From the NCBI GenBank assembly GCA_902491375.1, contig CABUHE010000007.1, forward strand, positions 12,790 to 76,789: a DNA stretch of 64,000 nt. Reading direction: 5' to 3'. Position 1 is the stretch's first letter. Each line of letters opens with the position of its first letter. The translations under genes were made by a program, and so were the position numbers. The DNA comes from an uncultured Prevotella sp. (lineage in GTDB: Bacteria; Bacteroidota; Bacteroidia; Bacteroidales; Bacteroidaceae). The notes beneath the pieces are model-generated. The model was not told the origin of the DNA. It did not search any database and saw only the letters and a list, made by a program, of their open reading frames with translations. Below, piece by piece: positions 25,960 through 35,532 of the stretch.

Positions 25960-26817
25960 TTATCCGTAGATAACCTTTCCGTTTTCATCCTCGTATGGAG
26001 CAAGGTCTTTTGCGTACTGGTTCATTGCACGCAGGCTCATACCCATTGATGAGAATCCTCCGTCGTGGTAAAGTGTCTGCATAGTGACCTTACGTGTTAA
26101 GTCAGAGAAGAGTGTTACGCAGTAGTCTGCGCAGTCGTCAGCTGTCGCATTGCCGAGTGGTGACATCTTGTTGGCGAAGTCCATGAGGTTGTCCATGTCC
26201 TTAATGCCCTTACCGGCAGTTGTAGGAGTAGGCGACTGAGATATGCAGTTGATGCGTACGTGCTTCTCACGGCCGTAAATGTATCCGAAGCTGCGGGCAA
26301 TGCTTTCGAGCATGCTCTTTGCGTCGGCCATGTCGTTGTATCCGAAGAATGTGCGCTGTGATGCAACGTATGTCAGTGCAACGACTGATCCGTATTCAGC
26401 AATGGCATCCTGTTTCTTGGCTACTTGCAGCATCTTGTGGAAAGATATGGCTGATATGTCTAGCGTTTTCTGCAGGTAGTTATAGTCAAGATCATCATAA
26501 GTGCGGTGTTTGCGAACGTTGGGGCTCATGCCTATAGAGTGAAGCACGAAGTCGATTTTGCCGCCCAGCAGGCGTACTGATTCAGAGAATACGTTAGCCA
26601 AGTCGTCAACGCTTGTAGCGTCAGCTGCTATAATCGGTGCTGAAAGCTGTTCACTCAGCTTGTCGAGTGTACCCATGCGCAGCGCCATGGCTGTGTTGCT
26701 GAGTGTTATGCTTGCTCCTTCTTCTACTGCCTTCACGGCTACTTTCCATGCGATGGAGTCTTCATTGAGCGCGCCGAATATGATGCCGCGCTTTCCTTTT
26801 AATAAGTTGTGAGTCAT
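25960..26817 (-). CDS. fabI: Enoyl-[acyl-carrier-protein] reductase (NADH)
   Basis: 285 aa from the ATG at 26817; 15 upstream in-frame codons without a family match were left out. Catalyses the last reduction of the fatty-acid elongation cycle. It is an SDR-fold enzyme with the FabI-type glycine loop KRGIIFGALNEDSIAWKVA, DFVLHSIGMSPN, and the catalytic pair Y160-x6-K167 in GYNDMADAKSMLESIAR. RINCISQSPTPTTAGKGI covers the substrate loop, and YHDGGFSSMG is near the end. The promoter has TATTTTTG at 26852-26859 (minus) and the gene has its own terminator, so it is monocistronic. Confidence 0.95.
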   Translation of the reverse strand: MTHNLLKGKRGIIFGALNEDSIAWKVAVKAVEEGASITLSNTAMALRMGTLDKLSEQLSAPIIAADATSVDDLANVFSESVRLLGGKIDFVLHSIGMSPNVRKHRTYDDLDYNYLQKTLDISAISFHKMLQVAKKQDAIAEYGSVVALTYVASQRTFFGYNDMADAKSMLESIARSFGYIYGREKHVRINCISQSPTPTTAGKGIKDMDNLMDFANKMSPLGNATADDCADYCVTLFSDLTRKVTMQTLYHDGGFSSMGMSLRAMNQYAKDLAPYEDENGKVIYG

Positions 26818-26936
26818 TGTTTTAAATACCTTTTGATTTGTATTCCGTGTGCAAAAATACATCTTTCTTGCGATACGGCAAACTTTTTCGGCGTATAATA
26901 TACTTTTTGGCGGTTTAATTGGTCTGATAGAAACAA

Positions 26937-26972
26937 AAATAAAGGCGACACACTGATGTGTCGCCTTTATTG
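26937..26972 (-). terminator. Terminator between the secreted-protein gene and fabI promoter
   Basis: aataaaggcgacaca/tgtgtcgcctttatt is a 15-bp perfect stem with loop ctga. On the minus strand it is followed by TTTG, so it ends the gene finishing at 26992. Confidence 0.88.
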
Positions 26973-26991
26973 TATATGTTCAGTTCAACGG

Positions 26992-27957
26992 TTATTTGTT
27001 GATGAATTTCTTACCGTTCTGGATAAGGATGCCTTTGGCTGTCTTGTTGACGCGCTGGCCTGCGAGGTTGTATACAGGTGCGTTCTCATCAACAGTAGAC
27101 GGAGTTACAACTGCGTTATTGATGCCGGTTGTGCCGTCATTGATTGAGTAAATCTGGCTGCTTGTTATCTCATAAGTACCGTTGTAGTTTGTGAGCAGAC
27201 CATAAACAATAACTGTGTCGCCGACTTTAATCTCGTCACCTGTTGTGAATTTCTCGCCGCCAAGGTAGTATCCGCGGAATACCTGAAGACCTTCGTCTGT
27301 GCTTTCCGGGTCATTTATGTAGTAAGTTGCATTACCGTATTGTGTTGATATTTCATCAATTTTAGTGATGCCACCCTTTACATAAACCTTTGTGTCAAGA
27401 CCTGCGCCTTCAGCAATGAGTGCCTTTGCCTGTGCAACTGTGTAGGCTGTTTCAGGAGTATTGGTGATGTCGATTGGGCCTTCACCGTCAACATAGACAG
27501 TAATAGAGTTAATCTGAGTGTTTCCAGCGATAGTAATAACTACTGTACCGGCAGAACCTGCCCATGAAGCGCTGTTGCCTTCTGTAGTAAGTTCACCGCT
27601 GTCGGCAGTATTGCCGGCGTTCCATTTTCCACAGTTGAAGTCAATTCCTGTGATGTTCTTGCCGTCAGCTGCGATTGTCAGTGTGCCTGAATACATACGA
27701 AGACGTGGTGAGCTTGTCCAGATGCGGTTTGCGTTGCTGCCACTTGAAAGTGGAGAAACTGTTATTGAAATTCCGTCAAGGGCGCATGTTGTAGGCTCAT
27801 TGAAATCACCGTCATGGCTGTCGTTACTTGAAACACCGGGAAGTGTTGGGAATAATGACTGGTAATTCTCATTAAAATTGAATGTAGTCTGTGCCATAGC
27901 AGTTCCGAAGAACAATACGAGCAGACTCATTAATGAAAAACGTAGAGTTTTGTTCAT
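26992..27957 (-). CDS. Secreted OB-fold-like protein with type IX C-terminal domain
   Basis: 321 aa. The signal peptide ends at GTAMAQ. Residues about 25-155 look like a beta-rich domain with ITVYVDG repeats. Residues about 165-275 resemble an OB-fold/DUF6359-like domain (VYVKGGITKIDEI, GDTVIVYGLLTNYNG). The final part, PVYNLAGQRVNKTAKGILIQNGKKFINK split as domain and tail, has the pattern of Prevotella-type T9SS sorting domains. So it is probably exported across the outer membrane. It lies beside the pectin enzymes, but its role is unknown. The promoter has TATATTTG at 28006-28013 (minus). Confidence 0.8.
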   Translation of the reverse strand: MNKTLRFSLMSLLVLFFGTAMAQTTFNFNENYQSLFPTLPGVSSNDSHDGDFNEPTTCALDGISITVSPLSSGSNANRIWTSSPRLRMYSGTLTIAADGKNITGIDFNCGKWNAGNTADSGELTTEGNSASWAGSAGTVVITIAGNTQINSITVYVDGEGPIDITNTPETAYTVAQAKALIAEGAGLDTKVYVKGGITKIDEISTQYGNATYYINDPESTDEGLQVFRGYYLGGEKFTTGDEIKVGDTVIVYGLLTNYNGTYEITSSQIYSINDGTTGINNAVVTPSTVDENAPVYNLAGQRVNKTAKGILIQNGKKFINK

Positions 27958-28083
27958 AATCGTAAAGTTTTAATTAGTTAATGTAATAATGTTTACTAGT
28001 TTTTGCAAATATAGTGTTTTTATTTTAATGCTTGAATGTTTTTGCATTAAAATCTTGTTAAGACCTTATTATATAATAAATTA

Positions 28084-28121
28084 AAATGGAAGCACGCCTT
28101 TATGTCTGCATGCTTCCATTT
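28084..28121. terminator. Terminator after the pectate lyase gene
   Basis: aaatggaagca (28084-28094) pairs with tgcttccattt (28111-28121). It lies 26 bp past the lyase stop (minus strand). The T tract is interrupted. Confidence 0.6.
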
Positions 28122-28146
28122 CGTTTGTTTTTACTTTCTGGTAGAG

Positions 28147-29919
28147 TTATTTTATAACCTTGTCTGTTGCTATTTTTCCGTTAGAGTAAGTTATCTTGCG
28201 GATGTTTATGCCTTTTACAGGTCCGCTGACTTTTGCTCCGCCAAGCGTAAAGTATTCAATCTTAGCGACTTCTGATGAAATTACCGGTGCGTCCTCAATG
28301 CCTGTAACGCAGCTTGGATAATATTCGTCAACAGCCTCGATTGCATCTGCATTCTGAGCCTTAATGATAGGTTCAACGAGTGAGTTGATGTAAACTTCTA
28401 CGTTGGTGTACCATCCTTTTTCTGTGTCAAGAGTGTAGAGGTTTGCGTCGTTCGGATCATTTGGATTAAGACCATTTGCTGTTTCCCATTCATCAGGCAT
28501 GCCATCCTTGTCTGTATCAAATCCGTCTGGACGTTTTTCTGACGGGAAATTTTCTTCTGTATAACCGTTTACGTCAGCTACAATGTCGATAAGTCCTTCT
28601 TCGTTTGTTACAGAACCTTTGTAAGTAGCTGTACCTGTGCGTGCCTCTTCCATATAACGTGCGTCCACATCATCGCGGTTAAGTGAAGCTCCGCAGTATT
28701 CCATTATTTTCTCGAATGCCGTTGATGCAGAGTGTGTCGTAACCTCTCCTTGCGGTGTCGGTTCGTCAAGCTTGATTCTGACGCACATCTTTCCTTCAGA
28801 ATTTGCCTTATGTTCTACGGCATCACCATACATATTGTTCTCGTCAAGACTCCATCTTTCACCATCAATGGTGAATACTCCGCTATCGTAGGTTACGCCT
28901 GCCCAGTCCCTGTTTTCAGTAACTTTTCCGCTGTGAGTCTCCGTCGTATTTCCGTTAATGTAGTAGCGGCTGGTCATTCCGTAAGTGTTCGGATGGCCTT
29001 CAGAATTACTCTCTGATGCAACTGAAATTTCTGTAACGCGTTGTGCCTTGCTGTCTGGAGTTGAAGGACCGCCCTTGTAGTAATTGTTTACAATGTTGAT
29101 TTGTCCTCCTCCAGGACCACCGTAACATCCGTTGCTGTTGCCCCAATTGTACATCAGGCAGTTGCGGAAGTCTACATTCTCTGCCTGAACAGGGTTGGCC
29201 CATTGATATTCATCGTAAAGCGCATTGTTCTTATAGCCGGTCCATTCGTAACGTGCGCCGTTGAAACGTGGTACACGGTTAGTTACGTGAGCTATCATAT
29301 TGTGATGGAAACTTGCCAGCTTGCCGCCCCAGATGCCTCCGTAACCGTGCGCACCCTTATCGTGTCCGGCGTTATTAAGACTCTCGGCAACCGTACACCA
29401 TTGCATTGTGAAATTGTTGTTGTCGTAAAAAGATGCGACCTCGTCGATACTCCAGCTGAATGAACAGTGGTCGAAAATCATGCCGTTGTTCTCTCTTGTC
29501 CATATCGCGTCAGCTCCGTCGTTAACGTCTTTTTCCTGACCGCGGCGCACGCGGATGAAACGTACTATAACGTTGTCAGCATCAGGACGTACAGTGCGGT
29601 AACGAAGTGTTATGCCAGGGTAGGGTGCTGTCTGTCCGGCAATTGTTGTATTAGCACCTATCTTGAGGTCTGATTTAAGAGCAATTACTCCAGATACATC
29701 GAATACGACAATCTTTTTTGCTGAGCCGCTGACAGCTGATCTCAGTGAGCCTGCACCGCTGTCATTAAGGTTGGTCACATGTCTTATCTCACCGCCGCGG
29801 CCACCTGTGACATATCGGCCGTGACCTTCAGCTCCAGGAAAAGCCGGAGCATCGTTTTGTGCGAATGCTGCCGTCGCGCCTAATGCAGCTGCAGCTAAAA
29901 ATAAAATTTGTCTTTTCAT
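28147..29919 (-). CDS. Secreted pectate lyase (polysaccharide lyase family 1-like) with type IX C-terminal domain
   Basis: 590 aa. The signal peptide ends at TAAFAQ. The mature start FPGAEGHGRYVTGGRGGEI and the parallel beta-helix segments (GVIALKSDLKIGANTTIAGQ; NNGMIFDHCSFSWSIDE; HVTNRVPRFNG, containing the expected catalytic Arg region) are typical of PL1 lyases that cleave polygalacturonate by beta-elimination. Residues about 470-500 carry DTDKDGMPDEWE, a calcium-binding thrombospondin-type-3-like motif. The end, YFTLGGAKVSGPVKGINIRK, looks like a T9SS sorting domain. With the GH28-GH105 enzyme upstream it forms a pectin-degrading pair, probably exported. Confidence 0.88.
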   Translation of the reverse strand: MKRQILFLAAAALGATAAFAQNDAPAFPGAEGHGRYVTGGRGGEIRHVTNLNDSGAGSLRSAVSGSAKKIVVFDVSGVIALKSDLKIGANTTIAGQTAPYPGITLRYRTVRPDADNVIVRFIRVRRGQEKDVNDGADAIWTRENNGMIFDHCSFSWSIDEVASFYDNNNFTMQWCTVAESLNNAGHDKGAHGYGGIWGGKLASFHHNMIAHVTNRVPRFNGARYEWTGYKNNALYDEYQWANPVQAENVDFRNCLMYNWGNSNGCYGGPGGGQINIVNNYYKGGPSTPDSKAQRVTEISVASESNSEGHPNTYGMTSRYYINGNTTETHSGKVTENRDWAGVTYDSGVFTIDGERWSLDENNMYGDAVEHKANSEGKMCVRIKLDEPTPQGEVTTHSASTAFEKIMEYCGASLNRDDVDARYMEEARTGTATYKGSVTNEEGLIDIVADVNGYTEENFPSEKRPDGFDTDKDGMPDEWETANGLNPNDPNDANLYTLDTEKGWYTNVEVYINSLVEPIIKAQNADAIEAVDEYYPSCVTGIEDAPVISSEVAKIEYFTLGGAKVSGPVKGINIRKITYSNGKIATDKVIK

Positions 29920-30017
29920 ATATTTCTATATTCCGTTTAAAGTCTGTATGTAAGCAGATTTGTATATCCTTGTTTGCGTTTCAGACTTTATGATTTTATC
30001 TTTTTAATAGAATGTTT

Positions 30018-32597
30018 TTATTTGTTGAGGCTTGCTACATCATAACCGAGCTTTTCCATTTCAAGTGAAGCCCAGATGAACGGACCAACGCCTTTGCCGT
30101 CGTTGTCGCGTATCGGCTCGCTGATGTAGTATTCAAATGAACCGTCGCGACGGCGATTCTTGGGGTTGTCAGGACCGAGACCTGACACCTCGCAGCAACG
30201 TGTCAGTGATATTGTTTTGTCCGGGTTTACTTTAATAAATTCGTTGAGTATGCCCTTGTATGCTTTAAGTCCGGCTTCTTTCAGGTCATTGTCAAAATAT
30301 CCGAGGCGTGAGCCTTTCAGCAGAACGTATGCAAACATTGACGATGCTGTTGCCTCAAGATAGTTGCGGGGATCTTTCACATCGAGTACGTCATACCATA
30401 CGCCGGTCTTTTTGTCCTGGTATTTGACAGTAGACTTCATTACGTTGTTAAGCATATCGATAAGTTTTCCGCGGTTTTCATAATCCTGTGGCAGAGCGTC
30501 GAGCACCTCAAGAATAGCCATTGCGAACCAGCCTTGAGCGCGTGCCCATGTATGCTGTGAAAGTCCTGTTTCAGGATTTGCCCAAAACATCTTGTGTGTC
30601 TCGTCCCATGCGTGTTTCCAGAGTCCAGTCTGTTTGTCGTATGTACGGTCGTAGGTTTTTGATATCTGCTCGAATGTGTCGTCGTAATATTTCTTGGCTT
30701 TTTTCTCTCCTTTAAGTATTGGAGCTGCCATTGTGTAGAAGGGGTGTCCCATATAAACGCCGTCGAGCCATACCTGGTGAGCGTAGATAGCCTTGTGCCA
30801 CCAAACACCGTCTTCTGTGCGGGGCTGTTTCTCAAGCTGTTTGAAGATTGTCTTCAGGGCTTTTTCGAGTTTCTTCTCCGGGTATAGCATGTTCATACGC
30901 AGAATATAGCGGCCTGGGCGGGTATTGTCGAGATTGAAGTCTTCGTATTTGTAGCCGGTGATGTTTCCTTTCTCGTCAATCATTTTTGCAGGATACTGCT
31001 TCAGGTAGTTTATAATGCTCTCGTCTTTGTATGCAAGATATGTGTCGAGCATGGCTTCCTGTTCTATTCCCATAACGTAGCCCCATTTCGGACTTTTGGC
31101 GAAGTCGAGATAGCAAGGATCGGGAACGCGCTGCATTTCAGAGTGTGTGAGCCACTCGCTGTAAGTTTTGTAGGGGAACTGACTTAGAATCATTGAGCCG
31201 TTGATAAACAGGTTCTCATAGTTCATGTCTTTTGTCTTACCTGTGATATAAACCGGCTTTCCGTAAACGCCGTCAAACTTACAGTCTTTCAGATTGATGT
31301 TGTAAACGTTGGTGCGGTCGTCAAATGCAACAACCATGATTCCGTATTTGCTCTTCTTGCAGGTTACGTTCTCCATGTAAACGTTGCGTACAATAGGATA
31401 GAATCCACGACGTCCGATTTCCTTCGGCTCATAGTCGAGATTGATTTTGAGCACAGCCTCTGCACACTGGCCGACTTCAACGTTGCGCATATAGATGTTT
31501 TCGATTACACCGCCACGGCATGAATTAGTCTTGATTCGGAGTATACGGTCGAGGTTTGGACTGTCCATCTTACAGTTTTCTACGAACACGTTATTGCACC
31601 CTCCTGAAATCTCAGAACCCAGAACGACACCACCGTGTCCGTCTTTCATCATACAGTTGCGGACGATAATGTTCTTGCTTGGACGTCCGACATAACGGCC
31701 TTTGCCGCCTTCACGTCCGTCTTCGTTGCGTCCGCTCTTGATTGCGATGCAGTCATCGCCTGTATCGAATACGCAGTTTTCAATCAGTACGTTCTCGCAT
31801 GATTCAGGGTCGCAGCCGTCGCCGTTAGGACCGTCGTTGTGAACGGTTACGTTTCTTACGGTAATGTTCTTGCTGAGCAGCGGGTGCATAACCCAGAACG
31901 GTGAGCGTACAAGAGTTACGCCTTCAATAAGTATGCCGTCACACTGGTTGAAGTTTATCATCTGTGGGCGCAGTCCTTTCTTCGGACCGAAGACACGTTT
32001 TTCAAGAGGAACTCCGTCTTCTGCCATTTTGAGCAGGTCGGCACGTCCTCCGGGGTTCTGCTGTTTTTCCTCAACAACAACGTCACGGCTCTTCGGAGTC
32101 TTGCCGCTCATCAGCCACCATGTATCGTCTGAACCGTTTCCGTCGATTGTGCCTTCACCTGTTACGGCGATGTCGGTCTCGCGGAATGCGTATATCAGCG
32201 GTGAGTAGTTGATGCAGTCGAGTCCTTCCCAGCGTGTCTCAACGAGCGGATAAAGTGCGCGGTCGAAAGCGAAGAACAATGTTGCGCCCTTCTCTATGAC
32301 GAGGTTTACATGGCTCTTCATTCTCAATGCGCCTGTCTTCCATGTTCCGGCAGGTATCACTACGCGTCCGCCACCGGCTTTCGAGCAGGCCTCGATGGCC
32401 TTGTTGATGGCTTTCTGGTTCTGTGCCGGTGTGGCATTCAGAGATGCGCCATACTTCTTGATGTCGAATGTACGGTCGGCAAATTCAGGCATCCTAATGC
32501 TTTTTTCGATTTGTTTGTACTTCACGTCATCCCACGCCGACGCACATATCGCCAACGGGAACAACAGGCATAATAACAATGTCTGTAATTGTTTCAT
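30018..32597 (-). CDS. GH28 polygalacturonase - GH105 unsaturated rhamnogalacturonyl hydrolase fusion
   Basis: 859 aa. The signal peptide (AICASAW) targets it to the periplasm or beyond. Residues about 40-470 are a GH28 beta-helix: FDIKKYGA at the start, the catalytic set GPNGDGCD (D260, D263), DTGDDCIAIKSG (D281, D282), GHGG (H321) and RIK (354-356). Residues about 490-855 are GH105-like: WGYVMGIEQEAML, DNTRPGRYILRM, WWHKAIYAHQVWLDGVYMG, LSQHTWARAQGWFAMAI, and the final FEYYISEPIRDNDGKGVGPFIWASLEME. The protein can therefore cut polygalacturonan or rhamnogalacturonan and remove the unsaturated uronic acid left by lyases such as its neighbour. The promoter has TATTTTTG at 32670-32677 (minus). 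No SusC/D pair is adjacent. Confidence 0.9.
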   Translation of the reverse strand: MKQLQTLLLCLLFPLAICASAWDDVKYKQIEKSIRMPEFADRTFDIKKYGASLNATPAQNQKAINKAIEACSKAGGGRVVIPAGTWKTGALRMKSHVNLVIEKGATLFFAFDRALYPLVETRWEGLDCINYSPLIYAFRETDIAVTGEGTIDGNGSDDTWWLMSGKTPKSRDVVVEEKQQNPGGRADLLKMAEDGVPLEKRVFGPKKGLRPQMINFNQCDGILIEGVTLVRSPFWVMHPLLSKNITVRNVTVHNDGPNGDGCDPESCENVLIENCVFDTGDDCIAIKSGRNEDGREGGKGRYVGRPSKNIIVRNCMMKDGHGGVVLGSEISGGCNNVFVENCKMDSPNLDRILRIKTNSCRGGVIENIYMRNVEVGQCAEAVLKINLDYEPKEIGRRGFYPIVRNVYMENVTCKKSKYGIMVVAFDDRTNVYNINLKDCKFDGVYGKPVYITGKTKDMNYENLFINGSMILSQFPYKTYSEWLTHSEMQRVPDPCYLDFAKSPKWGYVMGIEQEAMLDTYLAYKDESIINYLKQYPAKMIDEKGNITGYKYEDFNLDNTRPGRYILRMNMLYPEKKLEKALKTIFKQLEKQPRTEDGVWWHKAIYAHQVWLDGVYMGHPFYTMAAPILKGEKKAKKYYDDTFEQISKTYDRTYDKQTGLWKHAWDETHKMFWANPETGLSQHTWARAQGWFAMAILEVLDALPQDYENRGKLIDMLNNVMKSTVKYQDKKTGVWYDVLDVKDPRNYLEATASSMFAYVLLKGSRLGYFDNDLKEAGLKAYKGILNEFIKVNPDKTISLTRCCEVSGLGPDNPKNRRRDGSFEYYISEPIRDNDGKGVGPFIWASLEMEKLGYDVASLNK

Positions 32598-33191
32598 AAG
32601 TTTAAGTTTGTAGTAATGTATTTATAAATATTCAGAATAAAGTTCTCACCGATCAGTCGATATTTTTCGCAAAAATACATATTTAAATCTGAATGAGAAA
32701 ATTTAAGTTAATTATTTATGATGTTTTTATATTTTATAGGGTAATGTTTGCCTTTTTGTAGTGTGTTTTAGTATTGAGTTCCACGTATTTAGGCCGTGCC
32801 ACCTCGTGATTAATGACCTTATATGTTGGCCTTGGATTGTGATTGAAAAAGCCCATGATTTCTGTGCCAATATAAAAGACGGTGTTTTGCATCCTAAAAG
32901 GTGCCCTTTTACGACACAAAACACCGTCTTTTACAAGCTAATATGTGGCCTTTTGCAAAACCACATTTATGAGGTTTGATATTATTAAAATACAGTTCGC
33001 CTTTTCAATGAAATTGTCTTATGTGTAATTTGTTGATAATCAAACGATTGTATAGCTGTAAGTCTTGTGGCAGACGTGCTGAACCGGCAAACATGAATTT
33101 TATGTATTCAGCAATTCATTTTGTCATTTTGATAAGCCGATAAACGGTTATCTGCTGTTGGTTCGGTACAGTCCGTAATGTTGCTTACAGT
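32598..33191. other. Intergenic region upstream of the GH28-GH105 gene
   Basis: 594 bp. It holds the promoter of the hydrolase gene, a 22-bp-period array (32873-32955) and, on its left side (32819-32867), degenerate fragments similar to array units. No ORF is supported. Confidence 0.6.
32873..32955. repeat. 22-bp-period palindromic unit array (locus C)
   Basis: Units at 32873 taaaagacggtgttttg, 32895 taaaaggtgccctttta, 32917 caaaacaccgtctttta, 32939 taatatgtggccttttg, with 5-nt linkers. Units 1 and 3 are perfect reverse complements over 17 bp, so unit 2 sits in the loop of a long hairpin. Confidence 0.85.
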
Positions 33192-33857
33192 TTATTTGTA
33201 GATGAAGTATTTGCAGTTTTTGCCTTGCGCGTATTTCTCGAATAATCGTATTATGTATTCTGCGTTGGCTTTCACCTGTTCTTCTTTACCGTCGTATCCG
33301 TTTACGAGAACGAGAACACGACGTGTGTCTATGCTGATTTTTGTTCTCTCATTGTCGCTTGTAGGAGTTCCTACACCGCCTACGGCATCACGGTAGACAG
33401 GCAGTCCTGCAATATTGAGCATACCTCTGCCTATACCTTCGTATGGTTCGCCTTCCCGTCCTATGCCAAGAGTCAGCGTGTCGCCTACGAATTTGTCTGC
33501 GTCAAATCCGCCGATGCTGTATCCATAAGCAATGCTTGCAAGATTGATAAGGTCGACAAGAGTGTCAATCTGATAAAGTTTTTTTCCTTGCAGCATACGG
33601 CGTATAAGTGCCTCGGCGGCCGGACGGTAGCGGCTTGGGTCCTTGCCGCAAGCTCGGTAGACACGCCTTGTGGCCTCGATGCCTGATATTTGTTTTATTG
33701 TTTCTGTTGTATATTCTGTCTTATATTTTTCGCCTAATGCTTCAATCTCTGCCCAAAGTTCGGCACTGTATTCCGTGTTTACTACTTCTGCTTCTACGGC
33801 AGCACCGACAAAACCGGGGCAGACATTCTCGATTTCTTCTGATACGATTATGTTCAT
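33192..33857 (-). CDS. B3/B4 tRNA-binding-domain protein
   Basis: 221 aa, cytoplasmic. It resembles the B3/4 editing-like domain of phenylalanyl-tRNA synthetase beta as a stand-alone protein: SRYRPAAEALIRRMLQGKKLYQIDTLVDLINLAS (phased across residues about 75-110) and YSIGGFDADKF are the landmarks. Such proteins are annotated as B3/4-domain proteins; some may edit mischarged tRNA or amino acids, but no role is proven from sequence. Monocistronic; the promoter has TAACTTTG at 33898-33905 (minus). Confidence 0.85.
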   Translation of the reverse strand: MNIIVSEEIENVCPGFVGAAVEAEVVNTEYSAELWAEIEALGEKYKTEYTTETIKQISGIEATRRVYRACGKDPSRYRPAAEALIRRMLQGKKLYQIDTLVDLINLASIAYGYSIGGFDADKFVGDTLTLGIGREGEPYEGIGRGMLNIAGLPVYRDAVGGVGTPTSDNERTKISIDTRRVLVLVNGYDGKEEQVKANAEYIIRLFEKYAQGKNCKYFIYK

Positions 33858-34013
33858 GTTTGTGTTTGTTACTTTGAATGAGTTGTTATAGCAGGTGCAA
33901 AGTTAGCTATTTTTCCATGCAAAGTTATGATAAAATGTAATTTCTGACTTATAAATCATGTCTTTGTTATGATTTATAAGAATACGGTTAATCAGAAACA
34001 GGTGATAATAAAC

Positions 34014-34043
34014 GTTTTCAGCGGACATGAGTCCGCTGAAAAC
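34014..34043 (-). terminator. Probable terminator of the ndk-maoC unit
   Basis: A 13-bp perfect stem gttttcagcggac/gtccgctgaaaac with loop atga, about 125 bp past the maoC-like stop. On the minus strand GTTTATTATC follows, a weak T tract. Confidence 0.6.
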
Positions 34044-34168
34044 AGTTGTAGTATAAAATTATAATCTATAAATTCTTGATTATTGAATTATGACAGGCAA
34101 ATCTGAGTTTACAGCTTGACTGCGGACTTTTTGGTGAACTTGCCTGTGCTGCGTCATGAATTTTCAGA

Positions 34169-34636
34169 TTATTTGTTAAAGTAGTAAAGGAAAGTAGCAA
34201 TACCGCTTAATGCCTTCTTTGGTGAATCTTTAATCTCTATTGTGAATTTGATTTCAGCCTTAACTGTACCGCGCAGGTTCTCAATGCTGTGCAGGTCAGC
34301 AACGAGACGGATAGATTCGCCGGATTTAACGGCCTGTCCGAATCTCATTTTATCCATTCCGTAGTTGACCATCATCTTCAGATTGTTCACCTCGATAATC
34401 TGGTTCCACAGATATGGCAGCATTGAAAGTGTCAGATATCCGTGTGCGATAGTTGTCTTGAAAGGACTTTCTGTCTTTGCACGTTCCTGGTCTACGTGTA
34501 TCCACTGATGGTCAAGAGTAGCATCGGCAAACATGTTGATGCGCTCCTGAGTCAGTTCTACATAGTCTGATACGCCTATGTTCTTGCCGAGCAGGGCGGC
34601 AAACTCATCGTAACTGTTGATAATTAATTTACTCAC
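34169..34636 (-). CDS. MaoC-family (R)-specific enoyl-CoA hydratase-like protein
   Basis: 155 aa hot-dog-fold protein. The hydratase signature FADATLDHQWIHVD supplies the catalytic pair D42 and H47; IAHGYLTLSMLP follows, as in MaoC dehydratases. The protein probably hydrates an enoyl-thioester, in lipid or short-chain acyl metabolism. The gene lies 40 bp downstream of ndk on the same strand and likely shares its transcript. The exact acyl substrate cannot be read. Confidence 0.88.
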   Translation of the reverse strand: MSKLIINSYDEFAALLGKNIGVSDYVELTQERINMFADATLDHQWIHVDQERAKTESPFKTTIAHGYLTLSMLPYLWNQIIEVNNLKMMVNYGMDKMRFGQAVKSGESIRLVADLHSIENLRGTVKAEIKFTIEIKDSPKKALSGIATFLYYFNK

Positions 34637-34676
34637 TTTTTCTTATTGTTTTTTTATTTGTATAATGTCTGTAACG

Positions 34677-35138
34677 TTAAATTCCGTCCGGACTGTAGAG
34701 GAAAGGCGTCAACGGGTCGGCATATTCAAACAGTTCTTCAGGCTTGAAGAAACGTTTAATCTCTATTGCAGCGTTCTCAACGCTGTCTGAAGCGTGAATA
34801 ATGTTCTCCTGTCCGCTCATTGAATAGTCGCCCCTTATTGTTCCGGGAGCCGCTTTGCGTCCGTTTGTCGCACCGGTTATTGTGCGCACCACTTCAACAG
34901 CCTCGCATCCTTCTACGCACATTGCCACTACAGGGGCAGCCATCATGGAGGCTTTTACGAATTTGAAGAATGGTCTGTCTGCAAGGTGAGCGTAGTGTTC
35001 GTTGAGCAGTTCATCGGTCAGCTGCATCATCTTCATTCCTACTATGCGCAGTCCTTTGCGCTCAATGCGGTTTATAACTTCGCCAATCAGTCTTCTCTGT
35101 ACAGTACCTGGCTTGAGCAGGATAAGTGTTCTTTCCAT
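34677..35138 (-). CDS. ndk: Nucleoside-diphosphate kinase
   Basis: 153 aa. Balances nucleoside triphosphate pools by passing phosphate from ATP through a phospho-histidine. The N-terminal ERTLILLKPGTVQRRLIGEV and the active-site segment ENIIHASDSVENA with His115 are diagnostic. The promoter has TACTTTTG at 35230-35237 (minus). It leads a two-gene unit with the MaoC-like gene. Confidence 0.97.
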   Translation of the reverse strand: MERTLILLKPGTVQRRLIGEVINRIERKGLRIVGMKMMQLTDELLNEHYAHLADRPFFKFVKASMMAAPVVAMCVEGCEAVEVVRTITGATNGRKAAPGTIRGDYSMSGQENIIHASDSVENAAIEIKRFFKPEELFEYADPLTPFLYSPDGI

Positions 35139-35532
35139 GTCTTTTTATTTTATGTTTATTATTTATTAAGGTGTTTATTCCTGTTGTATTGCACAGTGAT
35201 GTTCAGCAAATACAACTTTAAATTGTTAGCAAAAGTACTTATTTTGCCTGATTCAGCCAAATTATTCGGAAAAATGATAGCCGTTTGTAGCATCAGAAAT
35301 ATTTATATTTGGTGTTAAGCCGCAGGTTTCTTAAGTTTTTAACAGCTCCTCCGTATTGTCTGTAAGGCTGATGTCTGCATAGTTTTTCTTATCTGACGGT
35401 CTTGATTTCTTTCGTCATGTTCGTGTTGTCGGAACTGTTGCGGCCGGTTATTTTTTATATTGGGGTTATTGTTTTTATCGCCCGATTTTGCTAACTTTGC
35501 GCCTGTAAAATTTATTATCAGGAACAGAAACA
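35139..35532. other. Divergent ndk / ligA intergenic region
   Basis: 394 bp carrying the ndk -7 box (35230-35237, minus) and the ligA promoter (35469-35499, plus). Nothing else recognisable. Confidence 0.6.
35469..35499 (+). promoter_or_regulatory. ligA promoter
   Basis: TTG (35469-35471), 20 bp, TAACTTTG (35492-35499); start codon 34 bp further on. Confidence 0.7.
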
